64,000 nt of DNA from Thinopyrum elongatum (GCA_011799875.1 CM022303.1:193489700-193553699), one strand, 5' to 3'; counted from the stretch's first letter, positions 31,931 to 43,395 are shown. Numbers and translations are program-made. Notes: generated by a model not told the origin, from the sequence alone.

Positions 31931-31950
31931 CCTCCCCGGCAACAGCGCCA
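31931..31950 (-). other. E2 primer binding site
   Basis: On the minus strand tggcgctgttgccggggagg lies 11 bases after the 5' LTR end. It is one change away from the tggcgccgttgccgggga type used by Athila-like elements (complementary to a tRNA-Asp, from memory). Confidence 0.75.
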
Positions 31951-31961
31951 GAAATTCTTCC

Positions 31962-33515
31962 TGCTACTTCTTGAGTTTGCGTTGATTTTTTCCTTGAAGA
32001 GGAAAGGGTGATGCAGCAAAGTTGAGATAAGTATTTCCCTCATTTAAGAACCAAGGTATCAATCCATTAGCAGGCATAAGCAAGTCCCCAATATATGCAC
32101 CTGCACAAACTAACAAACACTTGCACACAACGCAAAAAAGGGGTTGTCAATCCCTTCACGGTCACTTGCAAGAGTGAGATCTAATAGAGATAGATATAAA
32201 AGATAAGTAAAAGGCAAAATAAAGTAAATATAAATAAATTGCAGCAAGGTATTTTTGGGTTTTTGGTTTTATAGATCTGAAAATATATGATGGAAAATAG
32301 ACCTGGGGGCCATAAGTTTCACTAGAGGCTTCTCTCTTGAAGAAAGCATATGATGGGTAAACAAATTACTGTTGAGCAATTGATAGAAAAGTGCAAAGTT
32401 ATGACGATATCCAAGGCAATGATCATGAATATAGGCATCACGTCCGTGACAAGTATACCGACTCCTACCTGCATCTACTACTATTACTCCACACATCGAC
32501 CGACTCCTGCCTGCATCTAGAGTATTAAGTTCATAAGAACAGAGCAACGCCTTAAGCAAGATGACATGATGTAGAGGGATAGATCCAATCAATATGGTAA
32601 AAAACCATCTTTTTATCCTTAATGGCAACAATACAAATACGTGCCTCGCTACCCCTACTTTCATTGGGTGAGGACATCGCAAGATTGAACCCATCACAAA
32701 GCACCTCTCCCATTGCAAGAAAAACCAATCTAGTTGGCCAAACCAAATCAATAGATCGGAGAGAAATACAAAGCTATCTTAATCATGCATAAAAGTGTTC
32801 AGAGAAGACTCAAATAATATTCATAGGTAATCTGATCATAAATCCATAATTCATTGGATCTCAACAAATGCACCGCAAAAGAAGATTACATCGAAGAGAA
32901 CTCCAAGAACATCGAGGAGAACATTGTATTGAAGATCAAAGAGAGAGAAGAAGCCATCTAGCCACTAGCTATGGACCCGTAGGTCTGTGGTAAACTACTC
33001 ACACATCATTGGAAGGGCAACAAGGTTGGTGTAGAGGCCCTCCGTGATCGAATCCCCCTTTGGCAGAGTGCCGGAAAAGGCCCCAAGATGGGATCTCACG
33101 AGAACAGAAGCTTGCGGCGGCAGAAAAGTAATTTTGGTGTGCCCTCTGGTGTAGGGGGGATATTTGGGAATTTATAGTCCTGGAGTTAGGGTTAGGGGAG
33201 TTTTGAGGGGCCCACAAGCCCTGAGGGCGCCCCCTTGGGGCGCGGCCAGGAGGCTTGTGGCCTCCTCCCAAAGCTTCGTGGGTGTCTTGTTGTCCAAGAA
33301 AAATCATCGTAAAGTTTTATTCCGTTTGAACTCTGTTTGGTATTGATTTTCTGTAAAAGTCAAAAACAAGGAAAAAACAGCAACTGGGCACTAGGTTAAT
33401 AGGTTAGTCCCAAAAAATGATATAAAATAGCATAATAATGCATATAAAACATCCAAGATAGATAATATAATAGCATGGAACAATAAAAAATTATAGATAT
33501 GTTGGAGATGAATCA
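31962..33515 (-). repeat. E2 5' LTR
   Basis: 1554 bp, from TGATTCATCTCC on the minus strand at 33515 to gtagca at 31962. A TATA box (CTATAAA, 33171-33177) and a GC-rich hairpin with CCACAAGCC arms (33212-33220 and 33252-33260) lie in the promoter part. No partner LTR is in the window, so the ends rest on resemblance to the family and on the primer site. Confidence 0.75.
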
Positions 33516-36333
33516 AGGAAGAGCTTGCTGAGGAGAGGCAGGAGGAGCTTGGCAGAGGCGAAGTTGCCGGGGCGGAGGCCGCCGGGAAGTCTGAAGGGGG
33601 AGAACTTCATGTCTGCGAGACATCACGCCGCCTCCGCAGCAGGGCTAACCAGGAGTCCGTGGCCACTCCTCCGCCCTGATCTACCCCTGTGGTGAAGAAA
33701 TCAACCACCAGGATGGGGCGTCAGGAGACGATACGCCAGCAGTCTTCACGGCAAGCCAAGCTCAAGCCCCCGTCCTCCCAGCAAGAGCTTGCCGGGGAAG
33801 GTGAGGCATCTCATCCGCCGAGCTCGCCGCTGCTAGCCATCAAGAGGGCCAGGGAGACTCCCCCGCCCCCTCAATACAATATGAACGTCCTCCTCGAATA
33901 TGATGAAGAGTGAGCAAACCCTTGTCTTTTCTCAATCAAGCCTTGACTTGATTTGCTCAACTGTTATCATGTTCTGACTTCTGTTGTCTTCCAGGGATTA
34001 AGGACCACTGGTGCAGCAAGCAAAACGCACCAAGACCTTGGAGGGCGAAGCTCCCCGACAGGCGCTGGGAAAGGAACGCCAGTGGCCGATGCTGCGACCA
34101 CCAGCCCCCAGTCCAGCCCCGCGCAAGAGAACATGCCGCCTGCCTCGCCATCTGGTGCTAGCACTGAGGTCCCTCCTCCCGGATCTGACAAGGAGATGGG
34201 AGAGGCCCACCAAGAGGAGGAGCACCAAGAGGCGGGTCTCATCATGGGGTCCCCGTCAACCACCGTCCCGGAAAGTGCATCTCCAACGAAGGCCTCCACC
34301 GAAGGGCTTGCTTGCATAGGCGCCACCTCGACAATGGAGGTCGTCGGGGGAAATGTGTCGGCGACCCCGGCTGCTGGGGAAGAAAATATTCTCCCACAAC
34401 AAGCACCAACAGGTAATCCTTTAGTCATTCCGCACCTTCCCGGGACTCTTATTTTTCTCGTCTTGAACTTGCAATCTAAATCTTGTTTTTCGCTTCGATC
34501 CGCAGCCCCAATTTCTCCTGAAGGAAGTGAGGTCTTCAAGACAGTGTCGGACATTGCAAAGGCTGCCGCCGAGGAGGCCACCAAGATTGCTACGGCGAAG
34601 GATGCTGAGCAGGCTGTCGGGGACCTCCATGAAGCCCCCACAAAGCTAGAGGAGTCTCACAGCAGCAGGTCTGATCCCGCAAGGATGGACGTGGATGAAG
34701 CACCTATTGCAAATGTCACTCCAGCTCCTGCCAAGCAACCACCACCAGCTGCCACCACGCAAAACCTGTCAAGCGATGCTGGATTGAGCATTCCTCAACA
34801 CGGACTTGGAGCCCCCAGCTCATCTGGGGCCGCGGGGCTAGAATTTGATGAAGAGATTGCGCAGATCTTGCTCCCCTTGGCCCAGAAATCTACATATGCT
34901 GACGACTTTGCCAATGAATAGGAAGACTTTGCCTTCTTGTAGGCCATGGCCGCTGGGTTCAAGGACATCCAGGATAGGTATGGCAAGAGGTGGAAGCAAG
35001 CTCAAGCGGAGCGCAAGTCCATGGACTCGGTGGATCAGTAGCTGAAGCAGAAAGCTGAAGAGCTACACACATGGTACAACAATCGATCCCGCGAGCTCAG
35101 ACACCAAGAGCAGAAGCTAGCTGCCGCCAGAGAGAAGGCATCGGCTCGTGATGGCAAGTTGACAGAGCGCGAAGCGCTGCTCAACGTCAAGGAAAAAGAG
35201 CTTGCCGGCTAGGAGCAAACCATTGCCGCCACCCTCCGTGGCAAGGACAAGGAGATTGAAGAGCTCGTGAAGCAGCGAACCCAAAAGCTGGCGGATGATC
35301 ACAAGAAGGCTATGGAAGCCCAAATCTCGGAAAGTGCTGCCAAGCTTAAGTTGCTGATGGGGCTGCAATTGCTGCCTCCGCCAAGGCAGACCTGGAGGCC
35401 CAGGCAGGCAAGTTGAAGGAAGAGCTCACCGTTAGCGACAAGAAAGTTGAGGCCCTCAAGGCCGAGGCGCAGAAAATAGCTCTCACTCTAGAGGAGTTGC
35501 AGACGCAGCTCTCATCCAAGGGCCAAGAACTAACCACCGCCAACGATGCGGTCCAAGATCTGAAATCCAAACTTGCCGGCCTAGAGAAGAATCTTGAATC
35601 CGCCAAATAATGGGAGAGAGCCTTGGTGGAGAAGCTGACTGCTGAGGAAACCTTCTGGAAAGATGTCGAGGGCAAGCACGAGGAGCTGTAGAAGATGAAT
35701 GTTTTCCCCTCTCTATCTTGTTGTGATGAATTGAGTTTTCCCTTTGAGATTTCACTTTTATCGGATTGAATACTTTGTTGTATTTAGAGAACTTTTATTT
35801 CTGCACAAAAAACAACACCACGGTAGTTCTGCTGAAAACAGCGTCAGTCCGGGTTAGTTCCATGCAAATCATACCAAAACCATATACAATTGTTGTAAAC
35901 ATGGCAAGAATACTTCATAAATTATAGATACATTGCCAATGCACTCCCTCTGGACAGAGTAACTGGTCGACACGGCGGACCGCCTCACTTCCCAGCTAGC
36001 CGAAATGGACATGAAAAGCTAGGGCTTCACCGCCAACGAGCACGAGGTCGCCAGTGCCAGACTGACAAGGTTCTTCGACGGGCTGATTGAAGCATTGAAG
36101 ATGTATCATGACGACAAGAGCACCTCCTTTGCCATTGAATCCCGGCATTTTTTCCATAGTGTGCTCTACGCTGCACTGCTCAACCTGGTCCATCGCAACC
36201 CAGGGCTCGACATCTCCAAGGTATTTAAGAAGCTGCCGGCGAACACAGATATCACCACCGCTGACAAGATCGTCGCCCCTTTCGCCGACAAGGCCCTCAA
36301 CATCCCCCGGGTCCAAGGCGATCGCATTGATTA
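33516..36333 (+). pseudogene. E4 antisense gene: long coiled-coil protein
   Basis: Opposite to E4. The 5' end is cut by E2. Exons visible: 33516 to about 33910 (proline- and Gln-rich, with LEYDEE at the end), 33995-34412 and from 34506, with cag acceptors and a gtaatc donor at 34413. The third exon has LEFDEEIAQILLPLAQKS and then a long charged helix to about 35690 (KEKELAG, KDKEIEELVKQR, KLKEELTVSDKKVEALKAEA), clearly coiled coil. The last part, 35936-36333, reads HFFHSVLYAALLNLVHRNPG and ends QGDRID. Stops at 33677, 34919, 35039, 35210, 35608 and 35688 mostly replace Gln codons. A 237-bp insertion of LTR pieces splits the end. Function unknown. Confidence 0.65.
35699..35935. repeat. LTR fragments inserted in the E4 antisense gene
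   Basis: 35699-35776 matches the reverse complement of 42648-42715 in the E6 LTR (tctatcttgttgtgatgaat and following). 35905-35934 matches the end of that LTR in direct orientation (atacttcataaattatagat). The two pieces thus lie in opposite orientation, with unplaced sequence between them. Confidence 0.65.
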
Positions 36334-37079
36334 GGCTCGTTGCCGTATCCATTGTCGTGCTGCCATCTGAAAACATTCGACCTTATGTTAGGTATGTGTT
36401 ATTTTCGTGATGTAATATGACTTTAAACGTATGCATGGACGTATGCTATCCCTTTGATTTACTTTGCCTTCTGTCCTTGTATAATTGAGCACCCTACGCA
36501 TGCCGGAACCTTGTCGGGGCAAGTACTAGCCGCGAGCACTTTGGGGACGGACCCCTAGCAGCCTGCTGGTAGTACTGCCATCGGCAAGCCACCCTTCGAT
36601 GTTTTTAATGCAGCCACCTGAATTGTTGAGCAGACTCAAAACAGACAAGGGTGCGAATGATTACGGTAGGGTTCCTTCACGTGTAGGTTTCTTATACAAA
36701 CACCAAGTTCAAACAAAGGAAATTGCAAAAATTAATAAAGGAATAGGGAGTTGAAAATTTTCCAACTTAGCTTTTCCTTCTTGCCATCATCTTTTTCGTG
36801 AGGGATGGAAGATCCTTTCCCCTATCCCCCTGGAAATCTCACACGCGAGGATCCCTTTTATTCATACTTAGAATATGTACAAAGAACCGCTATGCGCTGA
36901 GAATTTTTTCGGGGAAAGGTGAAGTGAACATCTTGTCGTGGCATCCTCGCAACACCTCGGGCCTGCTGGCCCTGGCGGATACCAATGAACTTGCCGCGAC
37001 CCGCGATGCTGCCGGGCACTCAACCCTGTAAGGTGGGCGCTCGTGACGCTGGGCGCAGGCCTGTTGACGACTGGGTTAA
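36334..37079. other. E4 spacer, antisense gene to gag scrap
   Basis: No coding signal. It would be the junction where pol is expected. GC content changes at about 36930, from AT-rich to GC-rich, which may mark a deletion joint. Confidence 0.5.
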
Positions 37080-37481
37080 TCACGCACGCCTTGTTGTCGG
37101 GGATGCCTCCCATCTTCGACATTCACTCAAAAGTAGTATGATTGTTACTATTGTAGCAGGAGGTTCGCGGCTTCTGTTCGGCTGAACGTGACCAGCCTGG
37201 TGACCACGCTCGTCGGTGCACTGAGGAGGCGGGGGCTGCGCGCCCGCGCCATTGTTGCTATCTCCGCCAGAGTGTCGAGGCAGATGACCGCCCCTGGCAT
37301 CTCCTCCGCCCGTCTCCGCCGTAGTGGGCACGACGACCACGCCTCCTGCGCCGGCCGCGCCCATCGTGACGTCCGCACCGTCCATGGGGGCGGCGCTGCA
37401 TGCACTGCCCGCAGACGCGTGTGGTGGGAGTTTGGACGTCGAAGGTTTAGTCGTCATGGATCCCTTCTTCTTGGGCGCCAT
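37080..37481 (-). pseudogene. E4 gag N-terminal scrap
   Basis: ATG at 37481 begins MAPKKKGSMTTKPSTSKLPP, about 75 bp from the primer site, which is the place expected for gag. The product is low-complexity (Gly, Ala, Thr, Pro) and loses similarity to any gag after about 100 residues. No capsid or zinc knuckle is present. Confidence 0.5.
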
Positions 37482-37553
37482 GAAAAGGTGAAGAAGATGC
37501 TAAACTTGATGAAGTCGACACGCCGCTCGTCGGCTTGGTTCTTGCCAATGCTT

Positions 37554-37573
37554 GCCCCCTACCTGGCGCGCCA
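37554..37573 (-). other. E4 primer binding site
   Basis: On the minus strand tggcgcgccaggtagggggc lies four bases from the LTR end and resembles a primer site type known from plant gypsy elements. Confidence 0.7.
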
Positions 37574-37577
37574 AAGA

Positions 37578-38442
37578 TGTCGGCGTGGAGCCGGCAATCT
37601 ATGGGGCAATGCTGCCCCTTTCCTAGTTCGGCAGGGGGGTGCACTCAACACAAAGAGCAAGAATGACGAGGGACGCGGTGGTTTTACCCAGGTTCGGGCC
37701 GCTGAGAAGCGTAAAACCCCACTCCTGCTTTGCTGTATTGGATGTGTGTACGCAAAGGTACACGGAGCGCTCTCCCCCGGCAAGGTGCGAGGAGAGGGCA
37801 GCTTCACGGGTACGTATGCTTGGGGTTACAGTGGGTTCGAACCCTTGTAAAGGTTGCCCTGGCCCTTCTTTTATAGCTCAAGGAGTTACCACAGTGGCAA
37901 AAGGGTCATTACAGGGTGATTAGATAGGAATAGAACTATCATACCTAACTCTGCTAGTTAGGACAAAAATGCATTAAATGCATCACTAGGTGTCGCGAGG
38001 AGGAGGAGCCCTGGCAAGGTTGCCGCACCGCTTACTCATCTACCTCCTATCAGCTTGACACGCCATTAGGACGGGTGTCAATAAAGGTTCCTTCTGGCGA
38101 GCCGACATGCATACGCGAGCTCCACCGCACCGCCTGTGGGCTCGACACCTCGCTGAACAGCTAGCAGCTGACTGGTGAGGTGGAGCGCTGGTGGTTGATG
38201 GGGATCTTCTTGCCGCGGGGCTTGCCGAGCCTTCGTCTTGCCGGCTCGAGCTTGCCGGTGAGAGCTACTTCTAGTGCTTCTTCTTGTAGTTTGTCTTGGT
38301 CTTCTTGATGCGCTCTTTGATCTCACGAAGAGTTGCTTCTTGATCTTGAGCCGGTCACCGTCAAGGCCCCCTTGCCAGGGATGTTGCCACCGTCTGTGCA
38401 TAAGTCTGGGGTAGTAAGGGCCCCGTTCTTAGTGCATCGACA
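37578..38442 (-). repeat. E4 5' LTR
   Basis: 865 bp. On the minus strand it starts TGTCGATGC and ends GCCGACA, giving matched TGTCG and CGACA termini. TATA box (CTATAAAAG) at 37868-37876, minus strand. The right boundary is supported by E5 coding sequence, which resumes at 38443 inside the RFIKD-to-YFWDDPH stretch of its pol. Confidence 0.75.
37868..37876 (-). promoter_or_regulatory. TATA box of the E4 LTR
   Basis: CTATAAAAG on the minus strand, a strong plant TATA match, about 570 bp from the LTR start. Confidence 0.6.
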
Positions 38443-39181
38443 ATGTGGGTCATCCCAAAAGTAATGTCTTAAATCAAAGAAGAACGTTTTCTTTTGTTGA
38501 TATATGAAACTAGGTGGTATATATTTAGCAACAATGTAATTAGCATAGTCTGCATACAAAGGACTATTACAAGAAGCATTTATGATAGCTAACTGCTCAT
38601 CAGGAAAACTATCATCAATAGGCTGTGGGTCATCAAGAACATTTTCCATCCTAGACAAGTTATTTGGTACAGGATTCTCATCTCCCTTCCTATCAATAAT
38701 ATGCGAAATCAAACTCTTGTAATAATAAAACCCACCTAATTAGTCTAGGTTTAGCATCTTTCTTTTCCATAAGATATTTAATAGCAGCATGATCGGTGTG
38801 AATAGTAACTTTAAAATCAACAATATAAGGTCTAAACTTATCACATGCAAACACAAATGCAAAAAATTCTTTCTCAGTAGTAGCATAATTTGTTTGAGCA
38901 CTGTCTAGAGTCTTAGTAGCATAATGAATGACATTTAATATCTTATCAACTCTTTTTCCTAGAACAACACCAATAGCATAATCACTAGCATCACACATAA
39001 TTTCAAATGGTAAGTTCCAATCAGGTGGTTGAACAATGGGTGTAGAAATTAAGGCTTTCTTAAGTATTTCAAAGGCTTCTACACAATCATCATCAAAACC
39101 AAATGGAACATCTTTTTGAAGGAGATTAGTTAGTGGCCTAGAAATCTTTAATGAATCTACTATAGAAACCAGCATGACCAA
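38443..39181 (-). pseudogene. E5 RNase H and connection, cut before integrase
   Basis: The frame reads [19 protein letters not shown], then the RNase H core: [17 protein letters not shown] with catalytic Asp, [20 protein letters not shown] with catalytic Glu, and [19 protein letters not shown] with the third acidic residue. It shifts frame near 38700 and continues as VPNNLSRME to YFWDDPH, where it is joined to the E4 LTR. Confidence 0.85.
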
Positions 39182-40253
39182 GGAAACTTCTTATACATTT
39201 AATATCTTTAGGACATGGCATTTTCTCAATTGCATCAGCTTTAGCTTTATCTACTTGAATACCTCGTTCAGAAATTTTATGCCCAAGTACTATACCTTCA
39301 TTCACCATAAAGTGGCATTTCTCCCAATTCAAGACAAGATTAGTTTCTTTACATCTCTGTAAAACTCGATCAAGGTTGCTTAAGCAATCATCAAAAGAAG
39401 TCCCGTAAACAGAAAAATCATCCATGAATACCTCAACAATCTTTTCACAAATGTCAGAGAATATAGCAGTCATACATCTTTGAAAGGTAGCAGGTGCACT
39501 GCATAAACCAAAGGGCATACGTCTATAAGCATAAGTTCCAAAAGAGCAAGTAAAAGTAGTTTTCTCTTGATCTTCTTTTGACACAGGTATTTGAGAAAAA
39601 CCAGAATATCCATCAAGGAAACAAAAGTGTGTGTGCTTAGATAATATTTCTAACATTTGATCAATAAAAGGCAAGGGGTAATGATCTTTTCTAGTAGCTT
39701 TATTTAATTTCCTGAAATCAATTACCATCCTATAACCGGTTACAATTCTTTGTGGGATAAGTTCATTTTTATCATTAGGAACAATAATTATACCTCCTTT
39801 CTTAGGAACACAATGAACAAGACTTACCCATCTACTATCAGCTATGGGATAAATTATACCTGTATCCAGATGCTTTAATATTCCAATCCTTACCACTTCT
39901 TTCATTTTAGGATTCAGACGGCGTTGATGATCAACAAACGGTTTAGCATCAGGCTCCATATTAATCTTGTGCTGACATAGAGTGGGACTAATGCCCTTAA
40001 GAACATCAAGAGTATATCCAATAGCAGCACGGCGCTTCTTCAGAGTTGAGTGATCTCTTTTCTTCATGCTCTGAAAGGTTAGCACTAATAATAACATGAT
40101 ATAACTTCTTTTCATCCAGATAAGCATACTTTTGTGTATCAGGTAGTTTCTTTCATTCAAACACGGGGTCACTCTTAGGTGGAAGAGGATCTTCCAGAGT
40201 GTCAATAGGCAAATTATGTTTAAGGATAGGTGCTTGTGTAAAGAATATCTCAT
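39138..40253 (-). pseudogene. E5 reverse transcriptase (Athila type)
   Basis: Core at about 39990-39140. Motifs in order: SRWVSLVHCVPKKGG, GYRMVIDFRKLNKATRKDHY, the first catalytic Asp in CFLDGYSGFSQIPV, YRRMPFGLCSAPATFQRCM, the second catalytic pair in FMDDFSVYG, and LGHKISERGIQVDKAK. FMDDF in place of YVDDI is normal for Athila. The N-terminal 120 residues are not RT-like and are probably the disrupted protease-RT linker. The frame ends at a stop after SRFIKDF and RNase H lies in another frame. Confidence 0.9.
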
Positions 40254-40417
40254 CTATTTCATTTCTTTCATTCATATGCATATCATTTTCATGGTCTAGC
40301 AAATATTGTTCTAACGGGTCAGTAGTAGGTATGGCAATAGAAGCAAGACCAATAATTTCATCTTTACTAGATAATTCTTTCTCATGTGGTTGTCTACGAA
40401 ACTTAGAGAAATTAAAC

Positions 40418-41105
40418 TCATGAGATCATCACCAAACTTGACTCTAACCTTTTCTTAACACAATCAATTTTAGCATTAACGGTATTCAAGAAAGACCTAC
40501 CAAATATAATGGGACAAAAATTATCTTGTTGTGAACCAAGTACTAAGAGATCAGTAGGGTATTTGATTTTACCACATAATACTTCAACATCTCGAACAAT
40601 CCCAAGCGATGAAATAGTATCTCTATTTGCAAGCTTAATAGTGACATCAATATCTTCAATCTCAGCAGGTGCAATAGCATTCATAATTTCTTGATATAAA
40701 GTAAACGGAATAGCACTCACACTAGCACCCATGTCACATAAACCATGATAGAAATGACCTCCAATTTTAACAGAAACAACAGGCATACCAACCACTAGCT
40801 TATTCTTATATAACATATCTTGTTCATTTCTAGCAGGTTTAGCAATTCTAGCAGATTTACTACAGAAGTAAATAACATGCCCATCAATATTATCAACAAA
40901 GAGGTCTTTAACCATAGCAATATTAGGTTCCACACTTATTTGTTCAGAGGGTTTAGGTGTTCTAATATTACTTTATTAACCATAGTTGTAGCATTAGCAT
41001 GTTCCTTAATCCTAACAGGGAAATGAGGTTTCTCAATATAAGCAATAGGTACAACTGGATCAACATTATAAATAATAGTTTCATCTTTAACTATAACAGG
41101 TTCCT
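40418..41105 (-). pseudogene. E5 retropepsin
   Basis: The 171-residue frame (40933-40418) has the catalytic Asp in LCDMGASVSAIPFTLY, strand residues VTIKLANRD, and the flap end CPIIFGRSFLNTVNAKID. Met after the catalytic Asp is common in Athila. The part at 40934-41105 is the gag-protease linker with stops in every frame. Confidence 0.85.
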
Positions 41106-41829
41106 CTAACAATTCTTCAAAATAGGTGGGTGATATTTAAACCACTTCTCCTTAGGGAGATCAACATCAGTAACAATTGATTCACAAAAGGAAGCTACTA
41201 TCTCAGAGTCAACTCCATATTTAGTACTAAACTTATGAAAAGCATCAGTTTCCATAAAAGATTTAACACAGTCAAACTCAAGTTTTATACCTGACTCATT
41301 ACCTTTGTCGAGTTCCCAAACTTTAGAGTTGTGTTTAATTCTTTCTAGAAGACCCCATTTGAATTCAATAGTTTTCTTCATAAAGGAACTAGCAGAAGAA
41401 GTATTGAGCATGGATCGATCATTATGAGAAAGATGAGCATAAAAATTTCGTATAATAGTTTCTCTTGAGAGCTCATGATTGGGGCATGTATGCATCATGG
41501 ACTTGACCCCCCCCCCCAAGCTTGAGCTATACTTTCTCCTTCACGAGGCCAAAAATTATATATATATAATTCCAATCACGATGAACCAAATGCATAGGAT
41601 AGAACTTCTGGTGAAATTCCAATTTCAATCGGTTCCAATCCCATGTTCCAATATCATCCAATAGCCTATACCATGTAAATGCCTTTCTCTCCAAAGATAA
41701 AGGGGATACCTTCCTCTTAACTCCATCCTCGGATAAATCTGCAAGCTTAAACAATCTACAAATTTCTTCCACATAAATTAAGTGCGTATCACGCTGTACT
41801 GTTCCATCTCCTGCATAAGGATTAGCAAG
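41106..41829 (-). pseudogene. E5 gag, main part
   Basis: Frame 41772-41527 reads EEICRLFKLADLSEDGVKRK and AFTWYRLLDD, a plant gypsy capsid (retrotransposon gag) signature. After a C homopolymer (41507-41517) the next piece (41519-41106) is in another frame: TCPNHELSRETIIRNFYAHL, then an acidic, helical tail. The N-terminal part of the same gag continues at 49740 beyond E6. Confidence 0.8.
41825..41829. repeat. Target-site duplication of E6, left copy
   Basis: GCAAG precedes the left E6 LTR and is repeated at 49740-49744. Confidence 0.95.
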
Positions 41830-43395
41830 TGATGTCTACTACGCAACTTTATTCTTGTAGACACGTGTTGGGCCTCCAAGCGTACAGTTTTGTAGGACAG
41901 TAGCAATTTTCCCTCAAGTGGATGACCTAAGGTTTATCAATCCGTGGGAGGTGTAGGATGAAGATAGTCTCTCTCAAACAACCCTGCAACCAAATACAAG
42001 AAATCTCTTGTGTCCCCAACACACCCAATACAATGGCAAATTGTATAGGTGCACAAGTTCGGCGAAGAGATGGTGATAAAAGTGTAATATGGATGGTAGA
42101 AATATATATTTATAATCTGAATAAATAAAAACAGCAAGGTAGCAATTGATAAAACGGAGCACAAACGGTATTGCAATGCTTGAAAATGAGGCCTAGGGTC
42201 CGTACTTTCACTAGTGCAACCTCTCAACAATGCTAATATAATTGGATCATATAACCATCCCTCAAAGTGCGATGAAGAATCACTCCAAAGTTCCTATCTA
42301 GCGGAGAACATAAGAAGAAATTGTTTGTAGGGTACGAAACCACCTCGAAGCTATTCTTTCCGATCGATCTATCCAAGAGTTCGTACTAAAATAACACCAA
42401 ATAATTTCAGATTCATAATACTCAATCCAACACAAAGAACCTCAAAGAGTGCCCCAAGATTTCTACCGGAGAAACAAAGAGAAGAACGTGCATCAACCCC
42501 TATGCATAGATTACCCCAATGTCACCTCGGGAATCCGTGAGTTGAGTGCCAAAACATATATCAAGTGAATCAATACGATACCCCATTGTCACCACGAGTA
42601 TTCATAGCAAGACATACATAAAGTGTTCTCAAATCCATAAAAGTATTCAATCCGATAAAACAAAATCTCAAAGGGAAAACTCAATTCATCACAACAAGAT
42701 AGAGAGGGGAAAACACCATATGATCCGACTATATTAACAAAGCCCGCGATACATCAAGATTGTGCATCTCAAGAATACGAGAGAGAGAGATTAAACACAT
42801 AGCTACTGGTACAAACCCTCGGCCCCGAGGGTGGACTACTCCCTCCTCATCGTGGTGGCCGCCGGGATGATGAAGATGGCCACCGGTGATGATCTCCCCC
42901 TCCGGCAGGGTGCCAGAACGGGGTCTAGATTGAATCTCGTGGATACAAAGGCCTTGCAGCGGCGGAACTTCTGATCTAGGGCTACCCTGAGGGTTTCTGG
43001 AATATTTGGGAATTTATAGGGCGAATAGGCGGTGCGGGAGGCCATCGAGGTGGGCACAACCCACCAGGGCGCGCCTGGGGGCCCAGGCGCGCCCTGGTGG
43101 GTTGTGCCCCCCTCGAGGCACCCCCCCCCCCCCCAGTTGCTGCTCTGGCCCATTGGATGTCTTCTAGTCCATAAAAAATCCACAAAAAGTTTCGCTGCGT
43201 TTGGACTCCGTTTGGTATTGATTTTCTGCGATGTAAAAAACAAGCAAAAAAACAGCAACTGGCACTAGGCACTATGTCAATAAGTTAGTCCCAAAAATGA
43301 TATAAAGTTGCTATAAAATGATTGTAAAACATCCAAGAATGATAATATAGCAGCATGAATACTTCATAAATTATAGATACGTTGGAGATGTATCA
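41830..43395 (-). repeat. E6 3' LTR (left)
   Basis: 1566 bp, TGATAC start on the minus strand, near-identical to the right LTR; the length difference is mainly in C and A runs. TATA box at 43013-43019 (CTATAAA, minus). A perfect 28-bp inverted repeat has arms at 43052-43079 and 43082-43109. The polypurine-like aagcttggagatgc (minus) abuts it at 43396-43409. Confidence 0.95.
43052..43109. repeat. Perfect 28-bp inverted repeat in E6 LTR
   Basis: Arms of 28 bp (gggcacaacccaccagggcg and eight more bases) separated by two bases form a near-blunt GC-rich hairpin, 32 bp upstream of the TATA box on the minus strand. The copy in the right LTR (49404-49461) has one mismatch. Confidence 0.95.

Larger units (their letters stand above)
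18512..33515 (-). mobile_element. E2: Sabrina-like Athila element, 3' end missing, split by E3
   Basis: E2 comprises 18512-18523 and 28725-33515 around E3. From right to left it has a 1554-bp 5' LTR, an Athila-type primer site, a gag-like frame, a protease frame, and then 1.9 kb without pol. The sequence resembles the Triticeae family Sabrina as I remember it. Its 3' end, including the 3' LTR, is cut off at 18512 by the CACTA-like terminus. No RT or integrase is visible, so it is non-autonomous as seen. Confidence 0.75.
33516..38442 (-). mobile_element. E4: Tat-type gypsy remnant without pol
   Basis: From right to left: a 5' LTR, a primer site, a short gag scrap, then directly the 3' non-coding part and an antisense gene. 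There is no protease, RT, RNase H or integrase. The left end is cut by the E2 LTR at 33515, so the 3' LTR is missing. Primer site and antisense gene suggest Tat type. The pol loss may be a deletion or the normal form of a non-autonomous family. Confidence 0.7.

Noticed and set aside
31931..31950. tRNA-like sequence
   Set aside because: It is only the primer site complementary to a tRNA end; no tRNA fold is present.
32269..32751. Minus-strand frame of 160 residues
   Set aside because: Lies within the E2 LTR, hydrophobic with no known domain; LTRs do not normally code here.
37188..37850. Plus-strand frame of 220 residues
   Set aside because: Spans the gag scrap, primer site and LTR of E4 on the opposite strand; composition follows GC content only.
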